From: Nocardiopsis prasina DSM 43845
GTDB taxonomy: Bacteria > Actinomycetota > Actinomycetes > Streptosporangiales > Streptosporangiaceae
NCBI RefSeq assembly: GCF_000341265.1
Contig: NZ_ANAE01000133.1
Span: 46,645-110,644, forward strand
Direction of reading: 5' to 3'
DNA: 64,000 bases
Shown: piece by piece, positions 1 to 11,732 of the stretch
Layout of the letters: every line of letters starts with the position of its first letter
Position numbering within the stretch: the stretch's first letter is position 1
Made by a program: the position numbers and the translations under genes
Notes under the pieces: generated by a model
Database searches by the model: none
What the model was told of the DNA's origin: nothing
The model's input: the letters and a program-made list of their open reading frames with translations, nothing else

Positions 1-428
1 ATCCGCTCGTAGGCCTCGGAACCCTCCACGTCGTGACCGAGACCGCGCATCAGTTCGGCGGCCGCGACCGGGTGCTGTTGCGCGTAGTGGGCGAGCACCC
101 GCCCCGACTCCCCCGGGGGGAGCGGTTCGGCGACACCCCTGCGGCGCTGGTTGCCGACCTGGAACAGGACCCGCGGTTCCGCCCGGATGTTGCGGAACCA
201 CTGGGACCGGTCCCCGTAGCCTGAGGCCACCAGCATCGCCCCGGTGGCGTCGTTGCGGCCCACCACCTCGAGGACCGCCTGGCGTGCCCGGCCGGTGGTG
301 CGCCCCCGGTGCGTGAGCAGGACGAAGCGCTCGCCCAGGAGCGCGCCCAGGCCCAGCCGGTAGATCCAGATCGGGGCGCGGTACAGCGCGCGCCCGAGTG
401 GGTCGCGCGGGGGTTGGGTGAACGTCAT
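1..428 (-). CDS. F420/deazaflavin-dependent nitroreductase family protein (partial, C-terminus outside window)
   Basis: The reading frame is open from an ATG at 428 to the left edge, giving about 142 residues. The protein begins MTFTQPPRDPLGRALYRAP and contains the run FVLLTHRGRTTGRARQAVLE, followed by a segment with YGDRSQWFRNIRAEP. This is the pattern of the split beta-barrel DUF385 family of deazaflavin-dependent nitroreductases (Ddn-like), which reduce nitro compounds or quinones with reduced coenzyme F420. Family members are about 140-150 residues, so little is missing. The start is supported by a GGAGG-like sequence (cctcc on the + strand) just upstream. The substrate cannot be told from sequence. 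Confidence 0.8.
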   Translation of the reverse strand, partial: MTFTQPPRDPLGRALYRAPIWIYRLGLGALLGERFVLLTHRGRTTGRARQAVLEVVGRNDATGAMLVASGYGDRSQWFRNIRAEPRVLFQVGNQRRRGVAEPLPPGESGRVLAHYAQQHPVAAAELMRGLGHDVEGSEAYER

Positions 429-533
429 GGCGGCCTCCTGACCTGGGGTTCCAGCGCCCGAGTGTAGTGATCCGCCCGGCACCGGGGCTGGGACGCCACG
501 CCAACGGTCGGTGCCCGCTGCCAGGATGCGGCC

Positions 534-1763
534 ATGGACACCAGAGCTGACACCCTCCGCTCGACCGACTGGTCGAGGACCTTCCACGCCCACGGTCAGG
601 CCACCGACGCACCGGAGGTCCTCGCTGGTCTGCTCTCCGCAAAGGGGGAAGAGCGGGCGGAGGCGCTGGCCTATCTGAACGGTGTGATCCTGCACCAGGG
701 GACCGTCTACCCGGCGACCCCGCCCGCGGCCCTGTTCGTCGCCGGCCTCCTGGCGGACCCCGTGGGAGACCTCCCGGTGTCGGATCCGCTGGGTGGGGCC
801 GCCGGTGCTCCCTCCGACCCGCTCCGTCCGCACTTGCTCGGGTTCCTCGCCGACGTGGCCCGCGCGGTCACGGAGGTGTCCGCCGGGCGGTCGCTCGCCC
901 ACATGATCGAACTCGCGGACCCGGGGGAGCAGCGGGACGAACTCGACGCGCTCCTGACCCGGATGGCCCGAGGCGACACGGAGGGGGACGAGGGTCTGTG
1001 GGAGGACCCGCTCCTGGACACCGTGTTCCACGCCGCCCTCCGGGACCTGCACCTGGCCGCGCCCGCGCTGCTCGGAGCGGTGCGGCCGCTGCTCACGCAC
1101 GCGGACGGCCGGGTGCGTCAACAGGCGGTGACGGCCAGCGGCGCGCTGAGCCGTCTGGGGGAGGGGCCGGAGGTGGACCTGTCCGGCGCCGCCGACCTCG
1201 CCGAGAACCGGGACCAGGGGGCGGCGATCGTCCTCGCCCTGGTGGAGGGCGGCCGGGACACCTCCGCCTTCCTCACCCACCCCGACCAGGCCATTCGAGC
1301 CTGCGCCGCGCTCTCGGAGCACCTGGAGGATGATCCCGTCGCCCTCGGAGAGCTCCGGACGGCGCTGGCCGATCCGAGCGCCGCCGACTCCTGGTTCCAG
1401 GACCGCCCCGGCTTCTTCCCCGGCCACGTACGGTCCTCCCTGGTCGACGCCCTGGTGGCCCGCTCCGGCCCCGGGGACGCGGCCGACCTCCTCCCGGTCT
1501 TTCGGGCCCTGGCGGGTGTGGCCAGCGTGTTCACCTCCGAGTCCGACCTGGCCGGTCTGCTCCGCCTGGCCATGGGTGTCACGGAGGAGACGACCGTGCC
1601 CGGCGTCGTGAGCCCCACCGACCTCCAACGCGCCTACCTCCGGGCGGTGGCCGACAACGACCGCCTCTGGAGTACCGGCGTCGCCAGCCTCTCCCCCGTC
1701 CTCCACGGACTCGGCCTTCCCTCGGACCGCGAGGCGTTGGCCGCGCTCGCCGCGAACCCCTGA
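534..1763 (+). CDS. HEAT-repeat-like alpha-helical protein, function unknown
   Basis: This 409-residue soluble protein has no signal peptide or transmembrane segment. It is rich in Ala, Leu and Asp and contains repeated helix pairs, such as LLTHADGRVRQQAVTASGAL near residues 185-205 and LTHPDQAIRACAALSEHL near 243-260. That pattern is typical of HEAT/armadillo-like repeats, which act as protein-binding scaffolds. Similar proteins of unknown role are common in actinomycetes. It stands alone between a leftward nitroreductase gene and a rightward ABATE-domain gene. The ATG at 534 is preceded by only a weak ribosome site. The HEAT assignment is by eye and moderate; no enzymatic motif is visible. 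Confidence 0.7.
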   Translation: MDTRADTLRSTDWSRTFHAHGQATDAPEVLAGLLSAKGEERAEALAYLNGVILHQGTVYPATPPAALFVAGLLADPVGDLPVSDPLGGAAGAPSDPLRPHLLGFLADVARAVTEVSAGRSLAHMIELADPGEQRDELDALLTRMARGDTEGDEGLWEDPLLDTVFHAALRDLHLAAPALLGAVRPLLTHADGRVRQQAVTASGALSRLGEGPEVDLSGAADLAENRDQGAAIVLALVEGGRDTSAFLTHPDQAIRACAALSEHLEDDPVALGELRTALADPSAADSWFQDRPGFFPGHVRSSLVDALVARSGPGDAADLLPVFRALAGVASVFTSESDLAGLLRLAMGVTEETTVPGVVSPTDLQRAYLRAVADNDRLWSTGVASLSPVLHGLGLPSDREALAALAANP

Positions 1764-1954
1764 CCGCCCGTCCGGGAGGGCCCGCGTCGCACCCGTCGGG
1801 ACGTCCGTCTGCTGGGGGTGGGAGAGGGGGCGGAGAGGTGCATGGTGCGCTTGTCCGACAACATCCGTTTCGGTGGAGATCGTGGTGACCACCTGTGGCC
1901 ACGACATCGCCGAATCGACACCACCGTCGGGCGGGCCGTGATGGGATGGCGGCC

Positions 1955-2380
1955 ATGACCACGACCACGACCAGTACCCCCACCCGGCCCAGCGCGGCGG
2001 CGGAACTCATCGCCGACTTCGTCTCGACCGGCGGCAGCCTCACCGATCGCGCCGACCTGGCCCGCTTCCTGAGGGAGCACCGACTCGTCACCGAGGGCGC
2101 CATCCCCATCACCCTCGCCGACCTGGACGAGGCCATCACGCTGCGCGACGGGATCCGTGCCCTGCTCGACCGGGGGACCGCCCCCGACCCCGAGACCCTG
2201 GGACGCGCCCAGAAGGTCCTGGACGGGCTGCGCGTCACCGTGCGGTTGGAGCCCGCAGAACAGGCCGAGTCCCCGCTGGCGCCCGCCGTCGTCGACGAGG
2301 TCCGTCGCGGACTGGCCCGGATCGCCGGGGCGTGGGCCGCCGTCCTCGCCACGGGGGAGTGGCGCCGCCTGCGCCTGTGA
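1955..2380 (+). CDS. ABATE-domain protein lacking the CGNR zinc finger
   Basis: The product is about 141 residues from the ATG at 1955 (an in-frame ATG at 1946 is equally possible). After a Thr-rich start, the region with AAELIADFVSTGG, DLARFLREH and DEAITLRDGIRALL matches the ABATE domain (PF07336), the N-terminal part of putative stress-responsive DNA-binding regulators. Those proteins normally continue into a C-terminal CGNR zinc finger with four cysteines. Here the protein stops at WRRLRL and has no cysteine, so it cannot use that finger to bind DNA. It may be a stand-alone ligand or partner-binding domain, or a shortened gene. An 11-bp palindrome, TTGTCCGACAA at 1851-1861, lies upstream. 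The gene converges on a glycosyltransferase gene with a shared terminator between them. Confidence 0.7.
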   Translation: MTTTTTSTPTRPSAAAELIADFVSTGGSLTDRADLARFLREHRLVTEGAIPITLADLDEAITLRDGIRALLDRGTAPDPETLGRAQKVLDGLRVTVRLEPAEQAESPLAPAVVDEVRRGLARIAGAWAAVLATGEWRRLRL

Positions 2381-2385
2381 ACCCC

Positions 2386-2417
2386 GACCGCCCCGGCCAC
2401 GCCCGGCCGGGGCGGTC
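2386..2417. terminator. bidirectional intrinsic-type hairpin between convergent genes
   Basis: A perfect 13-bp stem, GACCGCCCCGGCC at 2386-2398 pairing with 2405-2417, encloses a 6-base loop. It lies 6 bases after the ABATE gene stop and 7 bases beyond the glycosyltransferase stop, so it can serve both. No U-tract follows, as is common in high-GC actinomycetes. Confidence 0.75.
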
Positions 2418-2423
2418 CCCGGC

Positions 2424-3620
2424 TCAGCTGAACAGCGCGGCCAGCGGCCCCCTCCGAGGACGCCGCTCCCGACGCTGCTCCAGGAAGGCCTCCCACTGCG
2501 CGGTCACGTCCTCCAACCCGTAGTCGGAGGCCGAAGCCAGCGCCTGGGCGCCCATGCGGTGGCGTTCCTCCCGGTCCGCCACCAGGCGGTTGAGCGCCGC
2601 CCCCAGTGCCTCGGTGTCCTGGGGCGGCACCAGGAGGCCGTTACGGCCGTGGTCGATGATCTCCCTGGGGCCGTGGGGGCAGTCGAAGCTCACCGCGGGG
2701 ACCCCCACGGAGAACGCCTCGATGATGGTCATCCCGAACCCCTCCACCCGCGAGCTCACCGCCAGCATCGAGGCCTTGGACAGCTCGCCGAGCATGTCGG
2801 TGGTCCGGCCCATGATGCCGACGTTGTTCTCCAGGCCGAGCCGCCGCACCGTCTCACGCAGCTCCTCGTCCCGGTCGCCGCCGCCGTGGATGTGCAGCCG
2901 CCACTCAGGATGCTCCGCCGCCACGTGGGCGAACGCCTCGACCAGCAGCGGGTACTGCTTGACCGGGGAGAACCGTCCGGCGGCCGCGATGATCGGCTCG
3001 TCCAGGGTGGCCCGGGGCGGCTCGCCCGGCTCCAGTGCGTTGGGCAGCGCGGTCAGCCATTCCTCGGGCGAGCCGAGCAGCTCCGCGTAGGCGGCGCGGT
3101 CGGTCTCGGTGAGCACGCTCAGCCCGCCGAGCTTCGGGTACACCTTGGTGATGGCCGTGCGCACCTTGGCGTTGTGCTCGCCCAGGTTGAGGTGCTCCTG
3201 TCCGATGGTCAGGACACGCGCCGGAGCCCACTCCGCCAGGAGCAGGTTGATCCCGGGGCGGGTCCCGATCACCACGTCCGCCTTGGTGGTGCGCAGGTAG
3301 CGCCGCAGCCCGGTGACCGCCTCCGGGGTGTAGTTCTTGTTCCGGCGCCGCTCGGGTTCGGGCACGATCCGCTCGGCCTGCTGGTGCCAGTGGTCCATGA
3401 CCCGTTTTCTGGGAAGTCTGATCCGCGACTCGTCCGTGTCGTCGCTCAGTGGAACCAGGCGCACGTTCTCGTCGGGCGTGAAGAACGGTCTCCGGCGTTT
3501 GCGGACCAGGCTCACGATCTCGACCTCATGGTGTGCCGACAACCCCCGTGCCAGGTTGTGCACGGTCCGGACCGTTCCACCCATGGCGTAGCCGTTGGCG
3601 ATGACGAAGGCGATCCTCAC
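2424..3620 (-). CDS. family 4 glycosyltransferase (GT-B fold)
   Basis: The protein has 398 residues from a GTG at 3620. The frame is open further upstream, but conserved GT sequence starts at VRIAFVIANGYAMGGTVRTV, the usual N-terminal first strand and Gly-rich loop. The C-terminal nucleotide-sugar domain is clear: AAGRFSPVKQYPLLVEAF near the middle, then VEGFGMTIIEAFSVGVPAV with the EX7E-type acidic residues, then DHGRNGLLVPPQD. It transfers a sugar from an activated donor; donor and acceptor are unknown. The N-terminal sequence resembles enzymes that decorate teichoic acids or other cell-envelope polymers, but this is only a hint. No other polysaccharide gene is adjacent. A GGGG-rich ribosome site precedes the GTG. 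Confidence 0.85.
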   Translation of the reverse strand: MRIAFVIANGYAMGGTVRTVHNLARGLSAHHEVEIVSLVRKRRRPFFTPDENVRLVPLSDDTDESRIRLPRKRVMDHWHQQAERIVPEPERRRNKNYTPEAVTGLRRYLRTTKADVVIGTRPGINLLLAEWAPARVLTIGQEHLNLGEHNAKVRTAITKVYPKLGGLSVLTETDRAAYAELLGSPEEWLTALPNALEPGEPPRATLDEPIIAAAGRFSPVKQYPLLVEAFAHVAAEHPEWRLHIHGGGDRDEELRETVRRLGLENNVGIMGRTTDMLGELSKASMLAVSSRVEGFGMTIIEAFSVGVPAVSFDCPHGPREIIDHGRNGLLVPPQDTEALGAALNRLVADREERHRMGAQALASASDYGLEDVTAQWEAFLEQRRERRPRRGPLAALFS

Positions 3621-3847
3621 AAGTAGCCCCAGACCCCACCCCGCGCGGTCGGGACGGGCACTTGTCCCAGGCCTCGGAGGACGGCGACCCCACCCGGTCC
3701 CGGAGAGCGCGTACCCCCGTAACACGCACTCCGGGCCACTGGCCCAGTTCCCCCGATCCGCGAGCCATCATTCGCAAGATAGCTATATCGGCATAAAGGC
3801 GCGGTAACAGAAAAGCTGGACTTCCAGACGGTTCGGGGTCCCCGGAG

Positions 3848-4687
3848 TCAGCTGTCGTCGCGACGGCGCAGGTAGCGCTCGAACTCCTGGGCGATGGCGT
3901 CACCGGTGGCCTCGGGGAGATCCACCGTGTCCTTGGCCTCCTCCAGCCCGCGAACGTAGGAGGCGATGTCCTCGTCCTCGGCGGTGAGGTCGTTGACGCT
4001 CGCCTCCCAGGACACGGACTCCTCGGGCAGGTCGCCCAGGGGGACCTCGGTCTCCGCGAAGTCCTGGACCCAGCCCAGGAGGGCCAGTGTCGCCTTCGGG
4101 CAGGGAGGCTGCGCCACGTAGTGCGGGATGGCCGCCCACAGCGACACCGTCTCCACGCCGACGGCACTGAACGTCTCGTGCACGGCGCCGACGATTCCGG
4201 TCGGCCCGGAGTAGGTGGCGGCCTCCAGGCCGTAGCGGGTGCCCAGCTCCGGCGGCGAGCACATCCCCGTCACCGGGATGGGGCGGGTGTGCGGTGCGTC
4301 GGCGAGCAGCGAGCCCAGGATCACGGCGCGCCGGACCCCCAGCTCACGCGCGATGGCCAGCAGGTCAGCCGTGTAGGAGCGCCAGCGCATGTTCGGTTCG
4401 GGCCCGCTGACCAGAACGACGTCGCGGCGCGCACCCGGGGGGCGCACCACCCGCACACGGGTGGTGGGCCACTCCATCTCGGTCAGCGTGCCCTCGGTCA
4501 CCGTCATCCTCGGCCGGGTGACCTGGAAGTCGTAGTAGTCGTCCGGGGCCAGGGCGCACAGCTCCGGGGCGTCCCACTGTTCGGACAGGTGCGACACGGC
4601 GAGGCTCGCGGCCTCCCCGGCGTCGTTCCATCCCTCGAACGCCGCCACCATGACAGGCTCGACGAGCTCGCGGTCGAGCTGGATCAT
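3848..4687 (-). CDS. PAC2 family protein (proteasome assembly chaperone-like)
   Basis: The product is 279 residues from the ATG at 4687, chosen because AGGAAGGGG lies just upstream and conserved sequence begins at MIQLDRELVEPVMVAAFEGW. The FEGWNDAGEAAS segment, the VVLVSGPEPNMRW run and the LGSLLADAPHTRP turn are hallmarks of the PAC2 family (PF09754). In eukaryotes members assist proteasome assembly. Actinobacterial members are widespread, about 280-300 residues long, often acidic at the C-terminus, and poorly understood; some actinobacteria have 20S proteasomes. The gene is divergent from metH, with about 300 bases between the two starts in which I see no recognisable riboswitch. Confidence 0.85.
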   Translation of the reverse strand: MIQLDRELVEPVMVAAFEGWNDAGEAASLAVSHLSEQWDAPELCALAPDDYYDFQVTRPRMTVTEGTLTEMEWPTTRVRVVRPPGARRDVVLVSGPEPNMRWRSYTADLLAIARELGVRRAVILGSLLADAPHTRPIPVTGMCSPPELGTRYGLEAATYSGPTGIVGAVHETFSAVGVETVSLWAAIPHYVAQPPCPKATLALLGWVQDFAETEVPLGDLPEESVSWEASVNDLTAEDEDIASYVRGLEEAKDTVDLPEATGDAIAQEFERYLRRRDDS

Positions 4688-4987
4688 GGACGGCCCCTTC
4701 CTGGACGCGGACCACACCACCCTATGGGGTGCCGAGGTGAGCGAGAAACCGTTGTCCGGGGACGGTGAACGCTGGCCCCACGCGCAACTTTGGGACGCCT
4801 GTCTCACGTGGCGAAACGCCGATGAGGTAGCCTCGCGACCAGCGACTGACCGGGACACCGCCGTCCCCAGACGCCGACCCCGCCCCGCCTCGCGCCGCGG
4901 GTCCGCCCAGAGCCGCAGGTCCCCGTGCCAAGCATCACCGGGATCGAGCTGGGCTCCCGCGGGGCCCCGAGACTAGAGTTGCTGAAC

Positions 4988-8461
<3,474 letters not shown>

Positions 8462-8474
8462 CCAGCCGAGGCGT

Positions 8475-8507
8475 GGGCCCCGCCGGTGTCCGACACCGGC
8501 GGGGCCC
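8475..8507 (+). terminator. strong hairpin terminator after metH
   Basis: A perfect 15-bp stem has its left arm at 8475-8489 (GGGCCCCGCCGGTGT), a 3-base loop, and its right arm at 8493-8507. It begins 13 bases after the metH stop and separates metH from the HAD gene. Confidence 0.85.
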
Positions 8508-8552
8508 TCCCCATGGGGGTCAGCACCACCGGCCACCACGCCACGAGTCGAG

Positions 8553-9266
8553 ATGAGCGAATTGAGCACAGTGAGTTCCGAACTGACCGAGACCGACGCC
8601 CCGGTGGAACGCCGTCTCCAGGCCGTCCTGCTGGACATGGACGGCACCCTCATCGAGAGCGAGCACCTGTGGGGTGAGGCGGAGGCCGAGCTGGTCGCCG
8701 AACTGGGCGGCGAGTGGACCGAGGTCGACCACGAGGCCAACGTGGGCAACGCCGCCGAACCGGTGGGCCGCTACATCATCGAGCTGACCGGGGCGGACCA
8801 CCTCACGCCCCGCCAGGTGGCGGACATGCTCTACGACCGCTTCCGCACCAAGTTGGAGGGCGGGGCCGATCTGCGACCCGGCGCCAAGGAACTGGTGACG
8901 ATGCTCGCCGACGCCGGTGTCCCGGCGGTCCTGGTCACCTCCACCGAGCGCACCCTGATCGAGACGGCCATCGGCGGTATCGGCCTGGAGAGCTTCGTGG
9001 ACTCGGTCGCGGGGGACGAGGTGGACGCCAACAAGCCCCACCCCGACCCGTACCTGAGGGCCGCCCGCCGCCTGGGCGTGGACCCGAGGCGCTGTGTGGC
9101 CGTGGAGGACTCGGTCGTGGGGGTGACCTCGGCCGCCGACGCCGGGTGCGTCACCGTCGCGATCCCCAACCACGTGGAGATCGCGCCTCGTGAGGGCGTG
9201 GTCTTCAGGGACAGCCTGGTCGGGGTCGACCTGGCGTGGCTGGAGTCGTTGGTCTCCGAAGCCTGA
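8553..9266 (+). CDS. HAD-superfamily hydrolase (beta-phosphoglucomutase/phosphatase-like)
   Basis: The product is 237 residues. HAD motif I is LLDMDGT with the nucleophile Asp28 and acid/base Asp30. Motif II is the Thr/Ser region VLVTSTERT, the motif III Lys is in ANKPHPDPY, and motif IV is VAVEDSVVG. A helical cap sits between motifs I and II, as in subclass I HAD phosphatases and beta-phosphoglucomutases. It is expected to hydrolyse a small phosphorylated metabolite; the substrate cannot be assigned. It follows metH but is separated by a strong terminator, so it is probably transcribed alone. The ATG at 8553 has only a weak GAG ribosome site. Confidence 0.88.
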   Translation: MSELSTVSSELTETDAPVERRLQAVLLDMDGTLIESEHLWGEAEAELVAELGGEWTEVDHEANVGNAAEPVGRYIIELTGADHLTPRQVADMLYDRFRTKLEGGADLRPGAKELVTMLADAGVPAVLVTSTERTLIETAIGGIGLESFVDSVAGDEVDANKPHPDPYLRAARRLGVDPRRCVAVEDSVVGVTSAADAGCVTVAIPNHVEIAPREGVVFRDSLVGVDLAWLESLVSEA

Positions 9267-9302
9267 GCCCGGGGCAGGCCCGCGGACCCCCGTCCTCCCC
9301 GT

Positions 9303-9326
9303 GGCGCCCGCCGCCTCGCGGGCGCC
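9303..9326 (+). terminator. possible hairpin terminator after the HAD gene
   Basis: A perfect 9-bp stem (GGCGCCCGC at 9303-9311 with 9318-9326) and a 6-base loop lie 37 bases after the HAD stop. The position fits, but the stem is short for a region this rich in G and C. Confidence 0.5.
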
Positions 9327-9476
9327 CGATCCCTTGGTGACCCGCTCGGGGATGGGTAGCGTGGGGGAGAGGTGCCGGGCGGTACGGCCCCGACCGCCGT
9401 CCTCCGTACTCCGTCGGCGGACGCCCTAGGGGATCGGCCGGATGTGCGTTGGGACGCGGGATGGGAGACTGGTCGC

Positions 9477-9977
9477 ATGCCTGAGACTTTGAGTGAGAAC
9501 GTCGGTATGGGGCTGGGGGCGGCCCTGACGGCGGTCGGTTTCGTCATCTCCTACTTCGTGTGGCGGAGGAAGGGCGCGGCCTACGGCCTGCGCGGCGTCG
9601 CCTGGTCGCTGTTGCCCGTGATCGCGGGCCTCCTCCTGCTGATGGACGTGGTGTTGCAGTTCGTCCTCGGTGTGCTCGGCATCCTGCTGACCATGGCCTT
9701 CAAACTCCAGTCGTGGGTCGGCCTCGGGCTCGCCGTGCTGATGGTGGTCCTGTACGTGGTCTCGGGCTTCATGAAGTCCAAGGGCATCGGGGTCAAGCCC
9801 GGTGCGCGGCCCGAGGACAGGGCGCGGGCCAGGACCGAGGGCGGTGACGCCCCCGCGGCGGGTGCCGCGCCGCCTCCGGCGGGCCAGGTCGGTGCCCCGA
9901 AGCAGGCCAAGGCACCCGCGGCCGACGACGACTTCGATGACATCGAGGCGCTGCTGCGCAAGCGCGGCATCGAGTAG
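9477..9977 (+). CDS. small conserved actinobacterial membrane protein
   Basis: The protein has 166 residues from the ATG at 9477. Three hydrophobic stretches are visible: about residues 8-26 (GMGLGAALTAVGFVISYFVW), 40-70 (VAWSLLPVIAGLLLL and following) and 82-97. A long cytoplasmic tail follows, rich in Ala, Pro, Gly and charged residues, ending in an acidic DDDFDDIEALLRKRGIE motif. This layout is found in conserved actinobacterial membrane proteins of unknown function, some annotated, without good evidence, as cellulose synthase-like. The acidic terminal motif looks like a peptide that docks on a partner. A strong terminator follows. Confidence 0.75.
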   Translation: MPETLSENVGMGLGAALTAVGFVISYFVWRRKGAAYGLRGVAWSLLPVIAGLLLLMDVVLQFVLGVLGILLTMAFKLQSWVGLGLAVLMVVLYVVSGFMKSKGIGVKPGARPEDRARARTEGGDAPAAGAAPPPAGQVGAPKQAKAPAADDDFDDIEALLRKRGIE

Positions 9978-9997
9978 CCCACCCCCTTCTCCGACGA

Positions 9998-10031
9998 CGA
10001 GGGCGGTCCCGCGAAGGCGGGGCCGCCCTCG
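9998..10031 (+). terminator. strong hairpin terminator
   Basis: A 15-bp stem with one G-T pair (left arm 9998-10012, right arm 10017-10031) and a GAAG tetraloop lies 20 bases after the membrane-protein stop. It is followed by a short T-run. Confidence 0.85.
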
Positions 10032-10599
10032 TTTCTGTGTGCGGAGGAGGAGTGACGCGGGCTCCTGTGTCGCAGGACTCACTCCACGGTGGCCTGGTTC
10101 ACTTTGGGGAATCCCGTGGATACTCACGGTTTCATAGCACTTGCCATAGAACCCCGGTATCGGCGAGGTTTGCGCTGTTTTGGTCGTATCGTTGGCGGGG
10201 CGTGGTTCTGGTCTTGTGCCTGCTCAGCCCTGGTCGTCCGATGAATGCGTGGTTTGCGGTCTTTAGTGGCCATATGGGTTGTTTGTTAGCGTTTGTTACG
10301 TTTTGGCTACACAGGCGGACTTTGGACGACGTGCACTCAAAGGGCGAGTAAATTGGTCGTTGTGTAACATCCCGGGCGGAAAGGTCCGTGTTGTGCCCAA
10401 CCTCTCAACGGTTCGGCGCGTCACGTGCCAGTACCGACGAGACGGGCCATCCTCTCGCCCCGTCGGTCCAACGCCCACGCCAGCCAGAGTCGAGAACCGG
10501 CAGGCCCCACCGTGAGACCCCAAGGGTCACCCCCTGAGCGGCTCACGCGTGGGATCAGTCCCCTCGGCCAGAAGCGTATGAGTGGAGAGTGGTGGCCTG
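10032..10599 (+). promoter_or_regulatory. AT-rich leader and promoter region of the oligopeptide transporter operon
   Basis: No gene is supported here. Bases about 10130-10400 are clearly richer in A and T than the flanks, with T-rich runs such as GTTTGTTAGCGTTTGTTACG near 10280 and GAGTAAATTGG near 10346. This is the likely promoter region of the ABC transporter operon starting at 10600. I could not fix one convincing pair of -35 and -10 hexamers. Short open frames exist but have poor ribosome sites and no protein-like sequence. Confidence 0.5.
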
Positions 10600-11631
10600 A
10601 TGAGCGCGCCCTCGCATGCCCCTGAGACGACCGAACCGGTCGACTCGGAACCCGGCGCGTCGGCCTCGGGTCGCAGCGACGCCGACAATCGGTCCCTGAG
10701 GCAGATCGCCTGGCAACGACTGCGCCGTGACAAGGTCGCCATGGTCTCCGGCCTGGTCGTGGTCCTGCTCATCCTGGCCGCGATCTTCGCGCCCTTCCTG
10801 GTCAAGCTGTTCGGGCACCCGCCCACCCAGTTCCACCAGGACCTGATCGACCCGAGCCGTCGCGTCCCCTACCTCGACCCCGAGAACCCGGACGCGGGCA
10901 TCGACCGCTGGGGCGGGATCAGCTCCGACCACCTGCTGGGCGTCGAGCCCACCACCGGTCGCGACCTCTTCAGCCGTATCCTCTACGGCGCCCAGATCTC
11001 CCTGCTGGTCGCCTTCCTGGCCACGCTCGTCTGCGTGGCCCTGGGCACCCTGCTCGGCATCATCGCCGGTTACATGGGTGGCTGGGTCGACACCGTCATC
11101 AGCCGTGCCATGGACATCTTCCTGGCCTTCCCACTGATGCTGTTCGCGATCGCCCTCGTCGGCGTCATCCCCGACGGCGTCTTCGGCCTGACCGGCAACG
11201 GGCTGAGAATCGGCGTCATCGTCTTCATCATCGGCTTCTTCAACTGGCCCTACATCGCCCGCATCGTCCGCGGACAGACCCTCGCCCTGCGCGAGCGCGA
11301 GTTCGTCGAGGCGGCCAAGAGCCTCGGCGCCAGCAACCGGCACATCCTCTTCAAGGAGATCCTGCCGAACCTGGTCACGCCGATCATCGTCTACTCCACG
11401 CTCCTGATCCCCACGAACATCCTGTTCGAGGCGGCTCTGAGCTTCCTCGGCGTCGGCATCAACCCGCCCACTCCGAGCTGGGGCAAGATGCTCTCCGAAG
11501 CGGTGCCCTTCTACCAGACGGCGCCCTACTTCATCATCTTCCCCGGACTGGCCATCTTCATCACCGTCCTGGCGTTCAACCTCTTCGGTGACGGCCTGCG
11601 CGACGCCTTCGATCCCCGGACCTCGGACTGA
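10600..11631 (+). CDS. oligopeptide-type ABC transporter permease (OppC/DppC-like)
   Basis: The product is 343 residues from the ATG at 10600; an in-frame GTG at 10582 is the alternative. A 35-residue polar N-terminus precedes RSLRQIAWQRLRRDK, the usual cytoplasmic lead-in, and then transmembrane segment 1 (VAMVSGLVVVLLILAAIFAP). The inner-membrane-transport EAA loop is visible as EFVEAAKSLGASNRHILFKEILPN, which couples to the ATPase. The end shows the typical SFLGVGINPPTPSWGKML and FNLFGDGLRDAFDPR. It is the second permease of a peptide importer. It is the first gene of its operon, ahead of the binding protein and OppB; OppB-first order is more usual. A close paralogue begins at 63838. Confidence 0.93.
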   Translation: MSAPSHAPETTEPVDSEPGASASGRSDADNRSLRQIAWQRLRRDKVAMVSGLVVVLLILAAIFAPFLVKLFGHPPTQFHQDLIDPSRRVPYLDPENPDAGIDRWGGISSDHLLGVEPTTGRDLFSRILYGAQISLLVAFLATLVCVALGTLLGIIAGYMGGWVDTVISRAMDIFLAFPLMLFAIALVGVIPDGVFGLTGNGLRIGVIVFIIGFFNWPYIARIVRGQTLALREREFVEAAKSLGASNRHILFKEILPNLVTPIIVYSTLLIPTNILFEAALSFLGVGINPPTPSWGKMLSEAVPFYQTAPYFIIFPGLAIFITVLAFNLFGDGLRDAFDPRTSD

Positions 11632-11732
11632 CCCGACCCCGAGCGGGGAGGCCCGTCTCCCAATCCGCTCACAAGTCCGGTCAACCCATGTTCCGACCAT
11701 CCCCATACCAGGTTCAGAGAGGTACTTCCTTG

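Noticed and set aside
4688..4987. Possible cobalamin or SAM riboswitch upstream of metH
   Set aside because: I looked for the B12 box and for SAM-type conserved cores in the 300 bases and found neither. A covariance-model search would decide.
10037..10515. Short frames in the AT-rich leader of the oligopeptide operon
   Set aside because: They have no good ribosome sites, and the translations (Arg/Trp/Phe mixtures) do not look like conserved proteins or a typical leader peptide.
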